Shown: positions 47,917 through 62,300, numbered from the stretch's first letter. The stretch is DNA of 64,000 nucleotides from Epiperipatus broadwayi (GCA_028023455.1 JAQFVV010012498.1:684001-748000), one strand, 5' to 3'. Program-made: numbers and translations. The notes: generated from the sequence alone by a model not told the origin.

Positions 47917-48985
47917 CAGAGAAAACCAGGAAACACAAACGGAACTTCAAAATATTAGTTTGTTTCCAACTTCCTCTTAAAGTACGAAAGAATAAGAATA
48001 TTAAAAAAGGATTATGAATATGTATTCTAAGTTTCAATTTTTCAATTCTCAAGTGGGAATGAACGCTCAAAAAAGCAATCTTTTTTCCCCCCTCTAAATA
48101 ATAGCCCTCTAGGGAGAAATGACAACAATATTCATAATAGTGGATAATGTTTACATTTTTCCTTTCAGGATGACAAATAAAAATGGATATTAACACGAAT
48201 ATAAATTATTTTTTAGTGTAATTTTCTTAATATATATATAGCCGATAAAATTTACAGCAGTGTAGACTAATAATCTAAAGTTCGGTAAGAGTAAATGAAT
48301 CTATTTACATTTCAATGAGGTCATGTTAGCTATAGGCATACTTAGCTACGAGTTTTATATTAAAATGTTTATAAAAAAGTATTATATTAGTGATGTTCAG
48401 ACATTTACCATACACACAAAATATACACATACTACCAATGTAATGTAATTCTGGTATAAGCATATAACTGTTAATATTTGTATGTTGATGATTTATAAAT
48501 CTAAAATTAAAAAACAAAATTCATAATGGAATTTTTAAAAAAAAAAAAAAAAAGTGTGGGTTGAAATTATAATAAAAATATGAAAGCTAAGGTGGATAAC
48601 GATAAGATAAATATCATAAGTTTGTAGGAGGAAAAAAATAAAGAATAAAATTCTTAATAAATTTCCAACAAATAATTCTATCATTTTATTTCATTAGAAA
48701 TGTATTTAAAATAAACAAATAATATACATACATACTTAATATGAAAGATATAAGATTTTTCTATACAAATTAACTATTTGAAGAACCAGAAGTAATCACA
48801 AAATAAAATGTATAGAATACAACATGCAGAAAATAAATGATGATAAATATGTGCCTGAAAATAATATATATATAATTATATTTTTTTATAATTGTCATCA
48901 ATTTAAATTTTAATGTTAAAAAACAACAACAAAGCATTCTTTAATAATGGATAACATTCAATCTCTTTATCTTTCATTTAAGAAG
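47917..48985. other. AT-rich, nothing recognised
   Basis: The 107-codon minus-strand frame at 47873-48196 overlaps the promoter-like block and has no recognisable features. No repeat was seen. Confidence 0.4.
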
Positions 48986-48989
48986 ATGT

Positions 48990-49590
48990 AATATTTGAAA
49001 TACAGGCATTCTTCATATACCTGGAGCTTAATTGTAAATATAGGGGATTTGAACACAGACTTTGAAGCACTCTTCAACTATCCACACTATCTCATACCAC
49101 TGATACATATGATCACAAATGTAGAAAAGATAAATAATTACCAATATACATATTTTGTACTGAACCACTACTTATCAGTTGGGCCAGATTATCTCCCATA
49201 CATATACAAAATCAGTGCTCAGTTTTTAATAATATTGGCATCAGCATAGGATTTGGGCTTTCCATCATCAGATTTTCGATGGTATGGATGGCTGAAGAGT
49301 TGGAGGTTGGAGTAGATTGAAGCCTGTTCTTTAAAATATGAAGATTTATTACCGTAATATAAACTGAGCACTGATTATATGTGTGTGTGGGAGATGATAT
49401 CTGGACCAACTGATGAGTGCTGGTTCAGTACGAAATATGAAGATATTGGCGATTATTTATCTTTTCTACATATGTGTGGTCACATGTATCAGTGGTATAA
49501 GATAGTGTGGATAATTGAAGGGTGCTTGAAAGTCTGTGTTCAAATTCCCTATATTAGGGAAATCTGTTCATGCATATGTGAAGTTCTTAA
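48990..49590. mobile_element. large foldback (MITE-like) element, ~600 bp
   Basis: Two arms of ~230 bp (about 48995-49230 and 49355-49580) are inverted copies at roughly 85% identity by eye. An example is GAACACAGACTTTGAAGCAC against GTGCTTGAAAGTCTGTGTTC, and CAGTGCTCAGTTT lies at both inner ends. About 120 bp of unpaired DNA separates them. The open frames on both strands (48995-49249, 49212-49409, 49379-49600) are by-products of the inverted arms. No terminal superfamily signature was recognised. Confidence 0.85.
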
Positions 49591-50056
49591 AAGTAGATAA
49601 AAATAACTAGGCGACAGGAGATAATAACCAAGAAATAACAATCATAATCATCTATGGAGTTTATTATAACTGTGATAAACTAAGGAATTGGTGAAATATA
49701 CATAAAACTATTTAAAAATTCAAAATTTCGGGAAAGCTGATTTGGAATTTAAAAAAAATAAAAAAATCAATCTTCACATATGAAATATTGAAATGAAATT
49801 ATATCATTATCCAATAGGGTGCTTTTGCATTTTTTTGACTGATTGGAAACAGTTATCCTGTTCTAAATTAATTAAGTACTAAAGAGAATTGACTTTTTTA
49901 ATGAAATAATGTATTTATTATACCCGATAGTAGAATATTTTAGAGAAGATGAAAATATTGATAAATTATATAATTCCATAAATGAAAAAATATGTTTTAA
50001 AAAGAGAATTTTTTTTTTTTAATTCAAACATTAGCAATTGTTTCTGAATGTCAATT
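49591..50056. other. AT-rich, nothing recognised
   Basis: No supported feature. It could hold decayed 3' sequence of the neighbouring LINE fragment. Confidence 0.4.
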
Positions 50057-50344
50057 CTAAACATGAATGATTGAATGAAAATTCTGAGAAACTTTGATGG
50101 TAAGCTGTAAAACTGAATGTAAGTATTTGTCAATATTAAATTGAAGAGAATATTTCTTATTGTAATTATTAAGAATGATGAACAGTATAGGTGAAAGTTT
50201 CATAGAGGAAAGGAAAATGGCAAAGTTATCCATATATAAAATATGCTTATTGCTATTACATTTGAAAATGATGATGTAAGAGATAAAGAGAAAGTAATTC
50301 AAAGAAGACCTTTTTGGAGATGGAATTGTGCAATATAAAATCAA
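50057..50344 (-). pseudogene. L1-like RT palm fragment
   Basis: The minus-strand frame contains NSNKHILYMDNFAIFLSSMK followed about 25 residues later by YSLQFNIDK. This matches the L1-like RT palm: a Y-x-D-D box then a hydrophobic FAIFLSS, with the SGL-xN-xK block after a helix. The second Asp is Asn (YMDN), so it would be inactive. It resembles the YMDD fragment at 30.87 kb and may be the same family. Neighbouring sequence to about 53.7 kb on the same strand may contain more of it, but I could not support any other block. Confidence 0.5.
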
Positions 50345-53300
50345 AGGATATCTTTCCTTTTATGACAATGTGAATTTAATGATTCAACATAAGATTGTGA
50401 TTAAATAAATAAAGAAAGATGGAACAATTGCATTATTATTACAATTAAATAAATTTGAAAATCGCAACCAAGTCAGAAATTGCACTATTATTACAACTGA
50501 ATAAATTTGAAAATTACAAGAAATAGATGTAATATGTAAATAGATGACAATTGGTGCAGCTTTTCTGTGTCACTAGTTTGAACTGTTATGGTTTAAATAA
50601 TTTTCCAAATGTGTAGAGGCACTCTTCTGTGAAAATTGAAAGTGCAATATTTATTGCAATATGTTATTCTTAATAAGTGATTCTAAAAGTTAAAAAGATG
50701 ATGATAAATATTGATCTTAAATTCTTGAGAAGTGAGAAAAGGGTGTGTCTTGAAGAAGAAAACCATGGTTTCTGAATATAGTTGATCAATGTTTTTACTT
50801 CCTATTGAAAGAGATGTGATTAAGTTCAATATTGTTCATAGTAAAAATTAGTTTAATCGTACAAGAATAAATGTAGAAATTGCATAGTTACCTGAATGAA
50901 TAGATTCAGAATAAAAGTTAAGTTTTATAGCAATCTCTTGTTTAATAATTTTGTTTTGTATTGAAACCAATAAATATATGAGAAGGAATGATTTTGTAAC
51001 TTGGCTTTAAACAGACAGTAAACTTTGGTATCATATTTCATTCTATGATCAATAAAGAATCAATTTTAATAGCCGAAAGTATAAATGTTTTGGATTTATA
51101 TCCCAGAGTCCAGCATATACAGGCTTTTAACCAGTTGTGGGATGGGCAAAAAAAAAAAAACTTGTTTTTTTGTTAATAAAAATATTCTTTTAGTATCTAT
51201 TATTTGAGTTTATATTTTTGTTTAGAGTAATATTAACTATACAATTATATTGTAATTGTTTGATTATACTGTAGAAGAACTAATGGATGTGCTTCTCATT
51301 TTTTTAGACCTGTGCTTCTGTATATAAAAGTGTTTTGTGGTTGAAAATTTAAATTAAACAATATATTGAATGCATAATGATAAGAGAATAACAAAGATAT
51401 TAAGAAAGAATAATAGAAAAATGAAATTTAAGAAATTAAAAAAAGATCAGAAAGGAGTTGAATGTGATATTAGGAAGAAAACCCGTTCAGCATTCATGAC
51501 CCGCTGATTGATGATATGAAAATATTTGTGTATAAATGCAGAATATAACACAAAACTCTTGGTAATAAAAAGTAGGGAATATTAGAAAATAATGACAGAT
51601 TGGTATTGTTTATTAATTAATGGGTCAAATATGATTTACTATATAGATAGAGGATAATAAATGTTGTGAAGAGAATAAAAATGAACAAAAATAGAAATAG
51701 ATAGATATTGATCTAGATATAGTTTCTTAACATGATGAATGTTGGGCTGTTACATATTATATTAACATTTTTTATTCCTATAGGGAAAGATGATGAAAGT
51801 TAAGAACTAAGAATCTCCAAAATTGGAAAAATAAATATATAGATTAATATAGATTTATAAATTTTGGGTTTTTGTAATTTAATTAAACTGTTTGACCTAG
51901 TTTTTAATGACAAGCAGTCATTGATATGAGATTAATCCTTTAATATTTATCATTGCATTTTTAATTCCATGTAACAAAATTAAGATGTGAGGATACTATG
52001 TACTAAGTTATATGTTTAATGTTGGTATTATATAAACTAGATATATATATATATATATATATATATCAGAATAAATATTGAAAGACTTTTAAAACAATGG
52101 AATTTTGAGTCTTGACTGTTATTCATATCAATGGCAATTCACTTCTTACTTGGAGCTCTATTGAATATATCAATGCCTTTAAAACATTTTTGTTATGAAA
52201 GTTAAGTTAATAACTTAGTCCAATGAACAGATGAGTGAGATGCTTTGCTACTATTAGTTGTGGGTGATGTTTTGCAAATTTACTTAAGACAAATTTCCAG
52301 TAGGGCAAATAAATAGTTATTTTCTTTTTGGTGCAATAATTTAATTATGAAGCTAGAGATATCAATTTAGATCCACTAGATATAATTTGATAGTCAATTA
52401 TTATGTTAGTGAATTCTTGTATATAACTGATATCACTCTTTGTTTTATTGTTTATTTTATTATAACTTAGGCCAAGTCTTGTGAAAGTATTGAAGATGGA
52501 AAGATTTTATGATGGGTTTCATTATTTATTGATTTTCTTTCCTTTTGAATTTGAGATTGGATGTTCTGTGAACTGATGGACTTTGTACTTTTTGGAACCT
52601 CAAGTTTGTAGAACATGATGATATAATTTTTAATTAAGAGTATTCTATCCTTGCAAAGAAAGCACTAAAGTGAAGTCTGTGACATGTAGACTAGAAATAT
52701 CCAAAAAGTTATTTTTAATAATCACTAAATTTAAAATAAGTATAGTATGTTGCTTTTTCCATAAAAATATTTGAAAGTTTACAATCTTTTATTTCATTAC
52801 TGATTCTAATCAACTGCTATGAAATTTATACAGAATGTTTTTTAATTATCCTGCTGAAGAGACAGGTCTAACTATGTCATTTGAAAAATATATTAGTACA
52901 AGATTATGGAATGATCTAAAGTTTTATAGATCTTGCCCTATAATTTTTTCCCCCCATTAGAAATTGATAAAATTCCTTTGTTGAAAATTTTATAGCTGAA
53001 ACTTTAATTTCTGTAATGAAAATCATTAAAATCATAGCTATGTTTGCCAGACATCCTATTTTGGGGGAAAACTGTGTGGCCTCAAATCCTGTACCCTGAT
53101 TAGAGATTTTGAAACTTATCAAACTAATAAAAAAGAATCTTGGAAATGATCCTTTTTCACTCATTTTGATATTAATATTTAATTGTTAAACTAAATCCAC
53201 CTCATGGTTAATATTATATTAACAAAATTTTAATTAACTAACTAAATGTGTACTGTTTTTCTAACTGCATTCAAAGTGTCATTGCATATGAGAAGCCCCT

Positions 53301-54410
53301 ACATATGTTTATATTATTTATGAATAAATATAAATTTTTAAATTTGTGACATTTGTGTAAGTTTCTATTTTGTATTTACAATTTATTTGTTATTATAAAA
53401 CTTAAGTTTATAATAAATATGTACTGATTACATCATCTTATTGAGCATACCAATTTGCCTAGGTTGTTACTCATTTTACATAAAGAGTTGCATAAGTTCA
53501 GAAATAAGTAGGGGATAAGAGATACAATTGCCCCTACAGGATTTTTATCCTGGCTGGAAAATATCTTTAAAATTGACTTTAAAACCAATTTTAAAATATT
53601 TTCTTGGATCTCCTCCCCAAGACTGGAGGATGAGCCATACAAACATTTACTTGTCTTGTCCAAGTTATGATATTCACAAATCTGAAAACTCTAATCATAG
53701 CAGTGGTAAATTTTGTAAAAAAAAAACTTAGAAATAAATGAGAAATTGTAGAATTGAATTTCTAAACATCTGCATTTCATATTACAAATATAAAAAAGTG
53801 TGTGAATTTTTTGCATATTAGTCTTTGTTTTTTTAGAATGTAAATTTCTTTCTCATCATTATTTAGAAAAATATAATATCTTCGTTTGTTAAGAAATAAT
53901 TGTTTTGTACATTATTTGATTTAACAGCAATTGTAAAAACTAATAGTTTATTACTTAAATCATTGGTTTTTATTGGTAATGTTAGTTTTTGAATTATTTT
54001 CAAAATTGCATAAAAGTTGGAAGAATTAAGTAAGCTTGATTTTTATGCCTATAAACTTTAGATTCAAATTTGTCTACACCCACTATTTTTTAGCAATAGA
54101 ATGTTTATTAAAAAATGTTTAAAATAATAAAATGTCTTTGGAAAATGAAATTTTTTTTTTACCTTTTAAACTTCCACATTGAAAATTAATCTTATAATTT
54201 TTTAACATAATATCATCTAATAATATATTTTTGAAGCAAGTTTAAAGTAATAATTATAATAATTATACAAATTAAATCTTTTTCTATTATAAAAAATATA
54301 TAATTTCCATTATTTACTTATGTATGTTATCTTTGAGACAATCACTACAAACTGTGGCAAAATATCAGAGCTTTTGTTATTCTTTAACCCAATTTAATCA
54401 TTGTAAACTT
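50345..54410. other. AT-rich, possible decayed LINE flank
   Basis: A near-duplicate block (CAATTAAATAAATTTGAAAA and CAACTGAATAAATTTGAAAA, about 58 bases apart) lies near 50440-50518. A TA microsatellite occupies 52041-52066. Short frames at 52916-53164 and 53433-53731 have no recognisable features. Confidence 0.4.
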
Positions 54411-55026
54411 AAATTATATTTGATGTTGTACCAGTTGGATTTGTATGTTCATGTAACACGATCCAAAACCTGAGCACAAGTACCTGAAATCCTTTCATGC
54501 CCTAGACACCTATGTTAAGAGCAATCATGAATTTTACCCTACATGCCCAGTCTTTAGATCTCCATCTTATGAGCAACATTTCCGATGATAACATGAATTT
54601 CATCATACCCAATCCAGAGACACAGCAGAGAAACGAGAACTCTAAATGAAATATGACAAATGAATATGACACCATGGCGTAACCTCTTAATTAACAACAA
54701 GTGAACATGATCCTCATGACAGAGCACACACATATAGACTGAGGGTCATTTAAGATACATAAAACATAATAATTAGATTTCATGGCCTAGTCCTAACTAT
54801 TTGTAACTGGTTATTAATAGATGCAATAAGTTTGACAAATCAATAATTCGGGGGCTTGACCATCGGGTTATAACATGCATGGGAAGTGAAATGGGCGAGA
54901 TAAAGTCGACAAGCATTTTTTTTTTAATAAATGACTAATGCATTACTAAGGATGGCATTTTCAGTGATAATCATAACATTATGTATTACAGAGATTCCTA
55001 GGCTTATATTTAAATCTAAACATGAT
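54411..55026. other. GC-richer non-coding region
   Basis: About 54.4-56.6 kb is noticeably less AT-rich than the rest, with no open frame of note. A block GACCATCGG-TAACAT occurs at ~54858-54876 and again at ~55609-55626, hinting at a diverged repeat. Confidence 0.4.
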
Positions 55027-55100
55027 AGTGGTGCTAGCATAATGGTAAATCTATGATTTTGGCCCAACTTTGGATCCCAAAAGAGAGTGCTTCATCATTT
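55027..55100 (+). repeat. tRNA-like sequence, possible SINE head
   Basis: An A-box-like GCTAGCATAATGGT (~55034-55047) is followed about 25 bases later by a B-box-like ACTTTGGATCCC (~55068-55079). This is the spacing of an internal RNA polymerase III promoter. The flanks do not form a convincing acceptor stem, so a tRNA-derived SINE or tRNA pseudogene fits better than a functional tRNA. The 200 bp that follow stay richer in GC and may be the SINE body. Confidence 0.35.
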
Positions 55101-57100
55101 TTAGAAGTGAGTTGATTATCCACATCTTTAGTGGAATTGCAGCAGGGAGATGCAACGGGTTGGCTGTCCTGGGGTCATCCCATGCAGAGCTTTTGGCCAT
55201 ACATCCCAGAGTCAACTGTTCCTGAAATTAAGCGAGAAGAGCTGGTAAGTTCAGGTTATGACATATCCACATGACAAAGCAAGTTTTAAATGAGAAAGAA
55301 AAACCTATGCTGGCAATGCTTAAAATTTGGAAGTTAATAATGATGTTATTTGAATTAATACCTATAATATAAGAATATCAGCCATAATGGTATGACCAAT
55401 TTATTGAACTTGCATTCAATACACGGGCTCCATTAACATAATACTGAATCTAGATTAACATAGCGAAAACATTAAATGACTAAGGCCCCTCTCCCTTTCC
55501 CATCATATATGACTTCCACACACATTAAACATAAGTATAACAATACACCCGTAAGTACACTCTAAAGGCGAAATAATAAATATCATTATGGATACTTGAT
55601 AGGGGGGTGACCATCGGACCTTAACATATATACTAAATGAAACAACATAATTAATATACTCACATTAATGTTTATGAAGATAGCAATAAGAATTGGCAAG
55701 AATGATTTAAATCTTAAAAGGGGAGCGGCCTGTAAAACCAAAATTAAAGTACATATTTTTAAACACCCCCCTCCCAACCTGGCAAGTGTTCATATTTAAA
55801 ATAAAGAAAGATTAATTGATTACTGCTCCCTTTAATGGCAGGTGGCTAAACTATAGCAGATATACTCATGAGATAGGATTTGATTGGCATACTAATTCCA
55901 TTTTAGAACACATATAATATATAATAAAAAAATATATATATATCAAATTGCAAAAATAAAACCACATCAAAGTACAGAAGTAGTTTACATTATGAGGCAT
56001 GAGAAAAAAATCACATGCTTTCAACAGTTTATAGAGAATCGTTAAAAAATATATAAAAAATAAAAATATAATTAAAAGTGCAAATCGCTGGATTTTTGAT
56101 ACCAGAACTTTGGATAGTAAATTACATTTTATAATTTACAGACAGAATTACATTTAAGATGGAGTTGAGAGCAAGTAGAGAAAATTTATAAAGTCTTTGA
56201 TAGCAGCATTAACTTATTACCTTCTGATCTGGTGGAGTGCCAATAAACTTGGTGAATCCCTATTCTGGCAATGCAGTTCATTTTAGGGCACAAGTGTGTT
56301 TCATTTATTGCAGGTCAGGTAACTTTCCTTAACTATCCACTCCTTCCAACATAATTAAAACAGTTTGCCGGATCATGAGTACAGGATAGCATCCTTGCAT
56401 GGAGATGACTTTGGAATGATCAGGGAGAGATGCATTTCTTCTATCTACTTGGATATCATCATATTGAAATTTTGAGGGGCATGGACTATGTTGACCATTA
56501 GTTCAATATAAAACATGGATTGATTCACACATCAAAATTTAGCCCTATTTATACTCCATCTTGTTGTTTTCAGGAATGCTTTTAACACTTACCTGAGGCA
56601 CTGCAAATAGAACTAGCCTCATATGATTGCAGCCACGAAATGTGCTTTTATTTTTTTTAGTCAAAGATGCAAACAAGCTGATAAGTTCGCGAATGTATTG
56701 TTCCAAATCTATTCCTAGTTTTAGGAATAGATAAATTTTTCATTAATGGTTTATAAAATGAATTTACATAAATAACACAATTTTGTCAAATCTGACTAAT
56801 GGATTGCTGCATGTTTAATTATTTTAAATGCTTTCAAGAACCTTCGATACAGATTGCATCATCTTTTATTGTCATTATATAGGTAGATACATTAAGATAT
56901 ATATATATAAAAAGAATGCGAACATTAAGCATATGAATATAAAAACAAATATTAACAGTGTAATATTTATTTTGATATTACATTCCCTCACCTATTGCAT
57001 ATATACACCTCAGCGCACATACATGACTCTTGACTATAACAGTATTGCTTAATAATTATTTTTATTAATTTAGATATTCATAGATATCTCTTTAAACTTA
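55101..57100. other. mixed non-coding region
   Basis: No gene is recognised. A run of TA units lies at ~55932-55942. The minus-strand frame at 55586-55777 and the plus-strand frame at 56828-57052 look random. Confidence 0.4.
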
Positions 57101-57117
57101 ATATGTAAAAAAATTTT

Positions 57118-57240
57118 AGGTGAGATGAGTTGCATGAATCTACATGAAGGGCAGGGTTTGAACCCTGTCTGGTGGTGAGACATTGGTTGAACTGTGAAGC
57201 GCAAACCTGGATCTCAGACTGACCACTTCAATGTTTCATC
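57118..57240 (-). repeat. tRNA-like B-box block, possible SINE
   Basis: On the minus strand AGGGTTCAAACCCTGCC contains a near-consensus B box (GGTTCAAACCC) able to form a short T-arm hairpin. A clear A box was not found at the expected spacing. The 120-bp GC-richer island around it contrasts with AT-rich flanks, which suggests an inserted repeat. Confidence 0.35.
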
Positions 57241-58250
57241 ATAAAATAATGAAGCATTTTATAACATAAAAGATGTTTTATCCAGATTAAAATGCTCATA
57301 CAGTACTATTACTTTTTGGAAATGAGACTTCGATTACACTACATTAAAAATAAATTTCACATTTAAATATTACAAATCAATTTATTCAAAGTCTTGAGAT
57401 TATATTATTACATGCTATATATCAAACAAAGCAGTAGACATTATTTATTTTCAAAATCAACATAAAAAGTAATAAGACATTGTACTTTAATCTAAAATTA
57501 TTTATTAAAAAAACAATAATCATTAGACAATAACTATTAATGCTATATCCCCAGAACAGTTTCTTGTATTGATCTTATTTCTTAATATTATTCAAAATAA
57601 TAACCTGTTATTCAAAAAACACTCTAAGGTTTTTTATCTACGTTAATTTACTTGTATAGTTATCTATGTATGTTACTAATCTTAAAAATATAATTTATTT
57701 TATGCTAATTGTGGGTAACATTGACAAGAAGATAGATATCAAACAAAATACTTCTTGGATATAGAATAGATGGCTACAAATGCAAACTCCTCACAAAAGA
57801 ATACCAAAAGCCAGAAATTGATATGAATATGTAGATTTAGTTCAAACATTTAGTAGTAGTAGTATTTTTTTAACATATGAATAGTATAGTGGCTTTATTA
57901 AGTCCTTCAAATCAGAAACAGCATCCATAGATTGAGTAATCATTAATTATGTGGTTCATAATTTTAGTCTATGAATCTACATGGATAAATGACTAAATTT
58001 TCATTTCTGAAGCAAATGAGCACACTGACATGGATTGTCCTGAATCTGTTGCTGAAAATCTTATTGGATCTGGAAGAAAAAAATGGAATTTTATTAGAAT
58101 TACACTTGTAATGCCAGACTTTAGAGAGTGATATTATGTTGTCAGAATTACTGAAAAGTCCTCTTTTGATATAGGATGGAGTAATATGTAAAAAAACAAG
58201 AAGCCAATTCTAATAGTATTTCTTATACTTGAGTATCTAAAAGTTTAGTA
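57241..58250. other. AT-rich, nothing recognised
   Basis: No coding signal; it may include decayed 3' sequence of the LINE relic that follows. Confidence 0.4.
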
Positions 58251-58254
58251 TGGA

Positions 58255-59345
58255 ATTTTTTTCTTCAAACAGAGGGACAATCCAGATGAATATGCTAGTA
58301 TTAAGGAAGCTGTCCATAAAATAGTTATATCACAACTCAACTAGTTTCCAGTCAACCTTCCAAAGAAGTTATTCCTAGAAATTATTTTTTTCTTTAGATA
58401 AATAAGAAAAATAAATTAGACTATCCAAGGTTACTCCCAAACAGCATGAGATGGGGTTTATTTCAGTCTACTATTCAAAAGGTTGTGGTCATATTATGAG
58501 ATGTTTTTCAATTGTTTAGATGAAAATTTACTGTCATTTACTGAGTTAAGAATAAAATTTTCATCTTTTTTAAAAAGTTATTCAATCTTTTTATATCTTT
58601 ATTAAGAAACTTTTCTACTTCAATAAAGGATTTGTTTTAAGAAGCCAAAGCAATATCATCAGCATAGATGAATATCCTGTATTTTGTTTCTCAAAAAATC
58701 ATTGATAAATATTAATTAAACAAAGTAGATGAATAAAGTGAATCTTATGATAGATCTTCCTATCAAATTTTGTATCTATTATGATTATTATTTAATATTA
58801 CTAACACTTTTTTTTACTAGAGAGCATTTACTCAAGTAAATTAATAAAATTTTGGAAACTTTTAAAAGACTTTTTCCAAACAGTCATAAAAAAGGGTAGA
58901 ATCAATTTTAAATATATTTTGAAAGACTTCTTTTAATGTGAATGATTAAAGATACATTTATTCTTAGCAGTTTGGTTTAAACGCTGTCTTGCAGTCTGTT
59001 TTATTAAGTAGATGGCTCTCAACCATTGGAAAAATTCTTGTTAATATGAATCTTTCAAAAAGTTTGTAAGGAACACAAAATAATAATGATTTTTGAGTTC
59101 TGCTAGTTTTAATTGACTTTTAGACTGTTTTAATTTGTGTCAAATTTTTAGAATAGTTTCTGTATAAATGATGTTAATAAATAGTTTTGGGGATACTAAT
59201 TTTTTTAGAAACTCTAGTTTGCTATCTGATCCTAGGACTTTTCAAGATAATTCAGGGTAAGTTCAATTTCATCAATACCTGATTTTATTATATTGATATT
59301 AGAATAATAAAGAAAATCTTTTAATTCTGCTGTAAATTTTCTTTT
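58255..59345 (-). pseudogene. CR1/Rex1-like LINE reverse transcriptase relic
   Basis: The minus strand reads PYKLFERFILTRIFPMVESH (59085-59015), the block usually followed by QAGFRPxRS. Here TAFKPNC follows. VFQNIFKID...FYDCLEKVF is next (~58930-58870), a damaged FLDLTAAYDTVW-like region. The catalytic box FIYADDIALAS is intact in sequence (58675-58640) and is followed by FIEVEKFLNKDIKRLNNFLK. A C-terminal part, RNNFFGRLTGN, then ILWTASLILAYSSGLSL, lies at ~58385-58275. It matches the RNN-KL-GTSWGA and ALALCYSAAEY-PVW region of this LINE class. Many stops and frame changes make it dead. Endonuclease not found. Confidence 0.75.
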
Positions 59346-62300
59346 CTCATTTCATCAATCTATTTTTTATAAGTATGATATATGATTGCTATCTTATTAT
59401 AGGGTGTATATATAATAATTTGTTTAGAAGTACTTTTATATCCAATAACAAAGCCAGATTTTGATAGGATTTACTTCCCTATGGTCTCTATTCATTTTTA
59501 TTTTCTGGCATTATCCAGTGACTTTACAATTTATTAGTCCTGATCTTCGAAAACAAAAAATGGCTATATAAAAGATGTTCTGGTTTTGCTCCCCCTGGGA
59601 ATGAATCGCTTTTGATATACACAAGAAATCGACTATTTGGTAACTGTTGTTATGGTGTTTAAGTATTTCAAAAAGGAAAGTTTTCTATTGAGGAAACTAA
59701 AAGACAATATCTTAAAATATCGAGTAAACAGAAAAATGGACCAGCATGTTTTACATGTGCACTTACTAGTGTTTAACAGATTGGTTTGCATACACACACA
59801 CACACACTCCCCCCCTCCTCTCTTTCTCGGAGTTAGAATGGCCATATTCATTTTTGAGTGACTGTTCATTATTATTAGATTATGGTATTTTAAATCCATA
59901 ATATAAAAAGTAATATAAAAATGCTTTTAAATACTCCAATTCAGAACAAAAGCATGATGTGTATTATTTTATGGAGGGACAATAAAGAAGAAAATGATAC
60001 GAAACTCAACGATAATGGATGATGTAAGTTTACGGTTTTTCTTTTAGCTTCTTGCTAAGAACTATTTAAATATATATTAGCGATTAAGATAAAAATCTGA
60101 GAGTATACAAGTAATTAGTTAGAAATATGTATCAAAATGCAGTTACAAATATAAAAAAGTGTTAAAAAGATAAGAATGTCGTTTAACTTTTATTACCTCT
60201 TGTTTACAAATAAACTTAGTTGATCATAGTTATTACCTATACTCTAAAACTATACAAAAGAGTCTTATAAGCATGTATGGAGACAAAAAATTCAACTTAA
60301 AAGAATTGCAAATGTTTACTTTTTTAAAAAAAATCTAATAAACTACTTTATAAGTGTAATTTTTTTTCTTAATACAAACAAACCACAAATCGAAAACAAT
60401 ATTTACTAGTAACCAAAACAAAAATAAATATGGATATGTCTGGGATTTTTTTAGGCTAGCAAAAAAAAAAAAAGAATTTGGCACTAGAAAGCAAAAAGAA
60501 ACGATTCCAAGAAAATTGAAGTTTTTATTCTCCAGCAAGTCCCAATATTTTTATAAATAATGAAATATGACTTTTTAAACAATTACTATGAAGTAATATT
60601 ATAAAATAACATCTGCCCAAAGATACATCTATTTCAAACCTATTACTTTATTTTTGTTTGAAATTATGTGCTTAACAGCTAAACTAGGGGGAGGGGGTCA
60701 TTTGGGAAATAAATAATTAAATGTTTAATTTCTCAAAAAATCATGTGATATTTGAGGACCAGATATGAAAGACTAAGCTTAGATCCAGGAAACTTTAATT
60801 CTGCAATATATATTATCAATGAAATATATTTGTTTTGGAATAATGGCAGAGTGGTCCAAAAACTAAAAATTCATTCACTATTGAAAAAAGTTTTTAAAAA
60901 AATATTACTGATCAATCATGTGGAACTAATGAACTCTGCCTGTTAGTTGGATACCTGAATATCACATGATCTGAATAAACAGATCATGCCATTGTATTTA
61001 TTATTAAAGATAAAAGCTGCTCCAGATTTTTTTCAACATTTGTGATTCATAGCTTCTTCTTTGTACATCATTGTAGAAAGTTCTGATTTCATTATCCATT
61101 ATGTGGTCACTTTATTAGATCTCTTAAATGTTCTTGGAATTTGATTTAGAACATTAGTTATCCATCTGTTTACAATTATTTATTTTAAAATGATAAACTA
61201 AAAAGTTCTTTTAAACAAAATTGGAAATTGTTGAGCCTCTTTGAACTAAAAGGAGATAATGTATAGAAAGAAGTTCTCAATTGAAATGCCATTTTTAACA
61301 AACATATCATTACAGTATCCATGACATTAAAGTTTTATTAACCATCATATCTGATTTCTTATGGTAACTAAAAAAAAATCTAATTATAATGTTGTTCACT
61401 AATATTGACTGAAGTAGTTGACATTACCAATATTCATTTCATGAAAATCATTTTATATTAGCATATTAAAAAAAATATCAACAAAAAAGAGCTGGTCTAA
61501 TTTTCCTTTTGTTTCCCAAATAAAAAGATAAAACATCAAGGAAATATATTTTCTTTTGGGGTAAGCAATTTTAAATTTAAAAAATATATATTAATATGTT
61601 ATGTACATAAAAGTTTCTAATAAAAATTGTTTAATCAATAACAATTGTCAGAAAAATAATGGCGCACCTGATTAACATAATCTACAGATGGAAATACTGC
61701 AAATACAAATTTGCAGTATACTGATCCAAATTTAGCTCCTCTAATATCTTTAAAAAAAAATTAATTGACAATCCAGATAGATCTAATAATGAATATAAGT
61801 TTATGGAATGCATTAATATGAAAAACCATTAATTTAAAATTAAAATAAAAAGTTTGTAAATAAAAATAAATTTATTAAAAACTAAAATTAAAAAGAGTTG
61901 TTTAACGTATATAATATATCGCACAGATGGAAGGAAAACTTTAAAAGTTTTTTTTTTTTAAATTAAAAAAAAAAGTATTTGAACCTACTTTTTTTTATAA
62001 AAAAAAGTAAATATCTAAAGATAAAATATTTTTGTTAAAAAGTAACATAAATGAAAATATAAATAAATGTTAATTTCTATTTTAAGATTCCTATGTAACC
62101 TCAGTAAATGGAAATGATTGTGTTATTAATTAAACGAAAAGCAAACTAGCCGTTGGGGTTTTTATATAATTAAAAAGTTAGATAAGAGAATAAAAAAATT
62201 AGAATGTCCAATAGAAGCAGTAACCAATGCTAGGACCTTAACGAAAATCATTGGAACAGGAAACTATGTTCAGTGTATCCGGAGGATTACTATAAAAAAA

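Noticed and set aside
47873-48196. 107-codon minus-strand frame upstream of the candidate exon
   Set aside because: It overlaps the promoter-like block, has no recognisable motif, and its composition is that of chance AT-rich frames.
53433-53731. Overlapping open frames on both strands with slightly higher GC
   Set aside because: Neither strand shows splice signals or known motifs, and each frame is the other's shadow.
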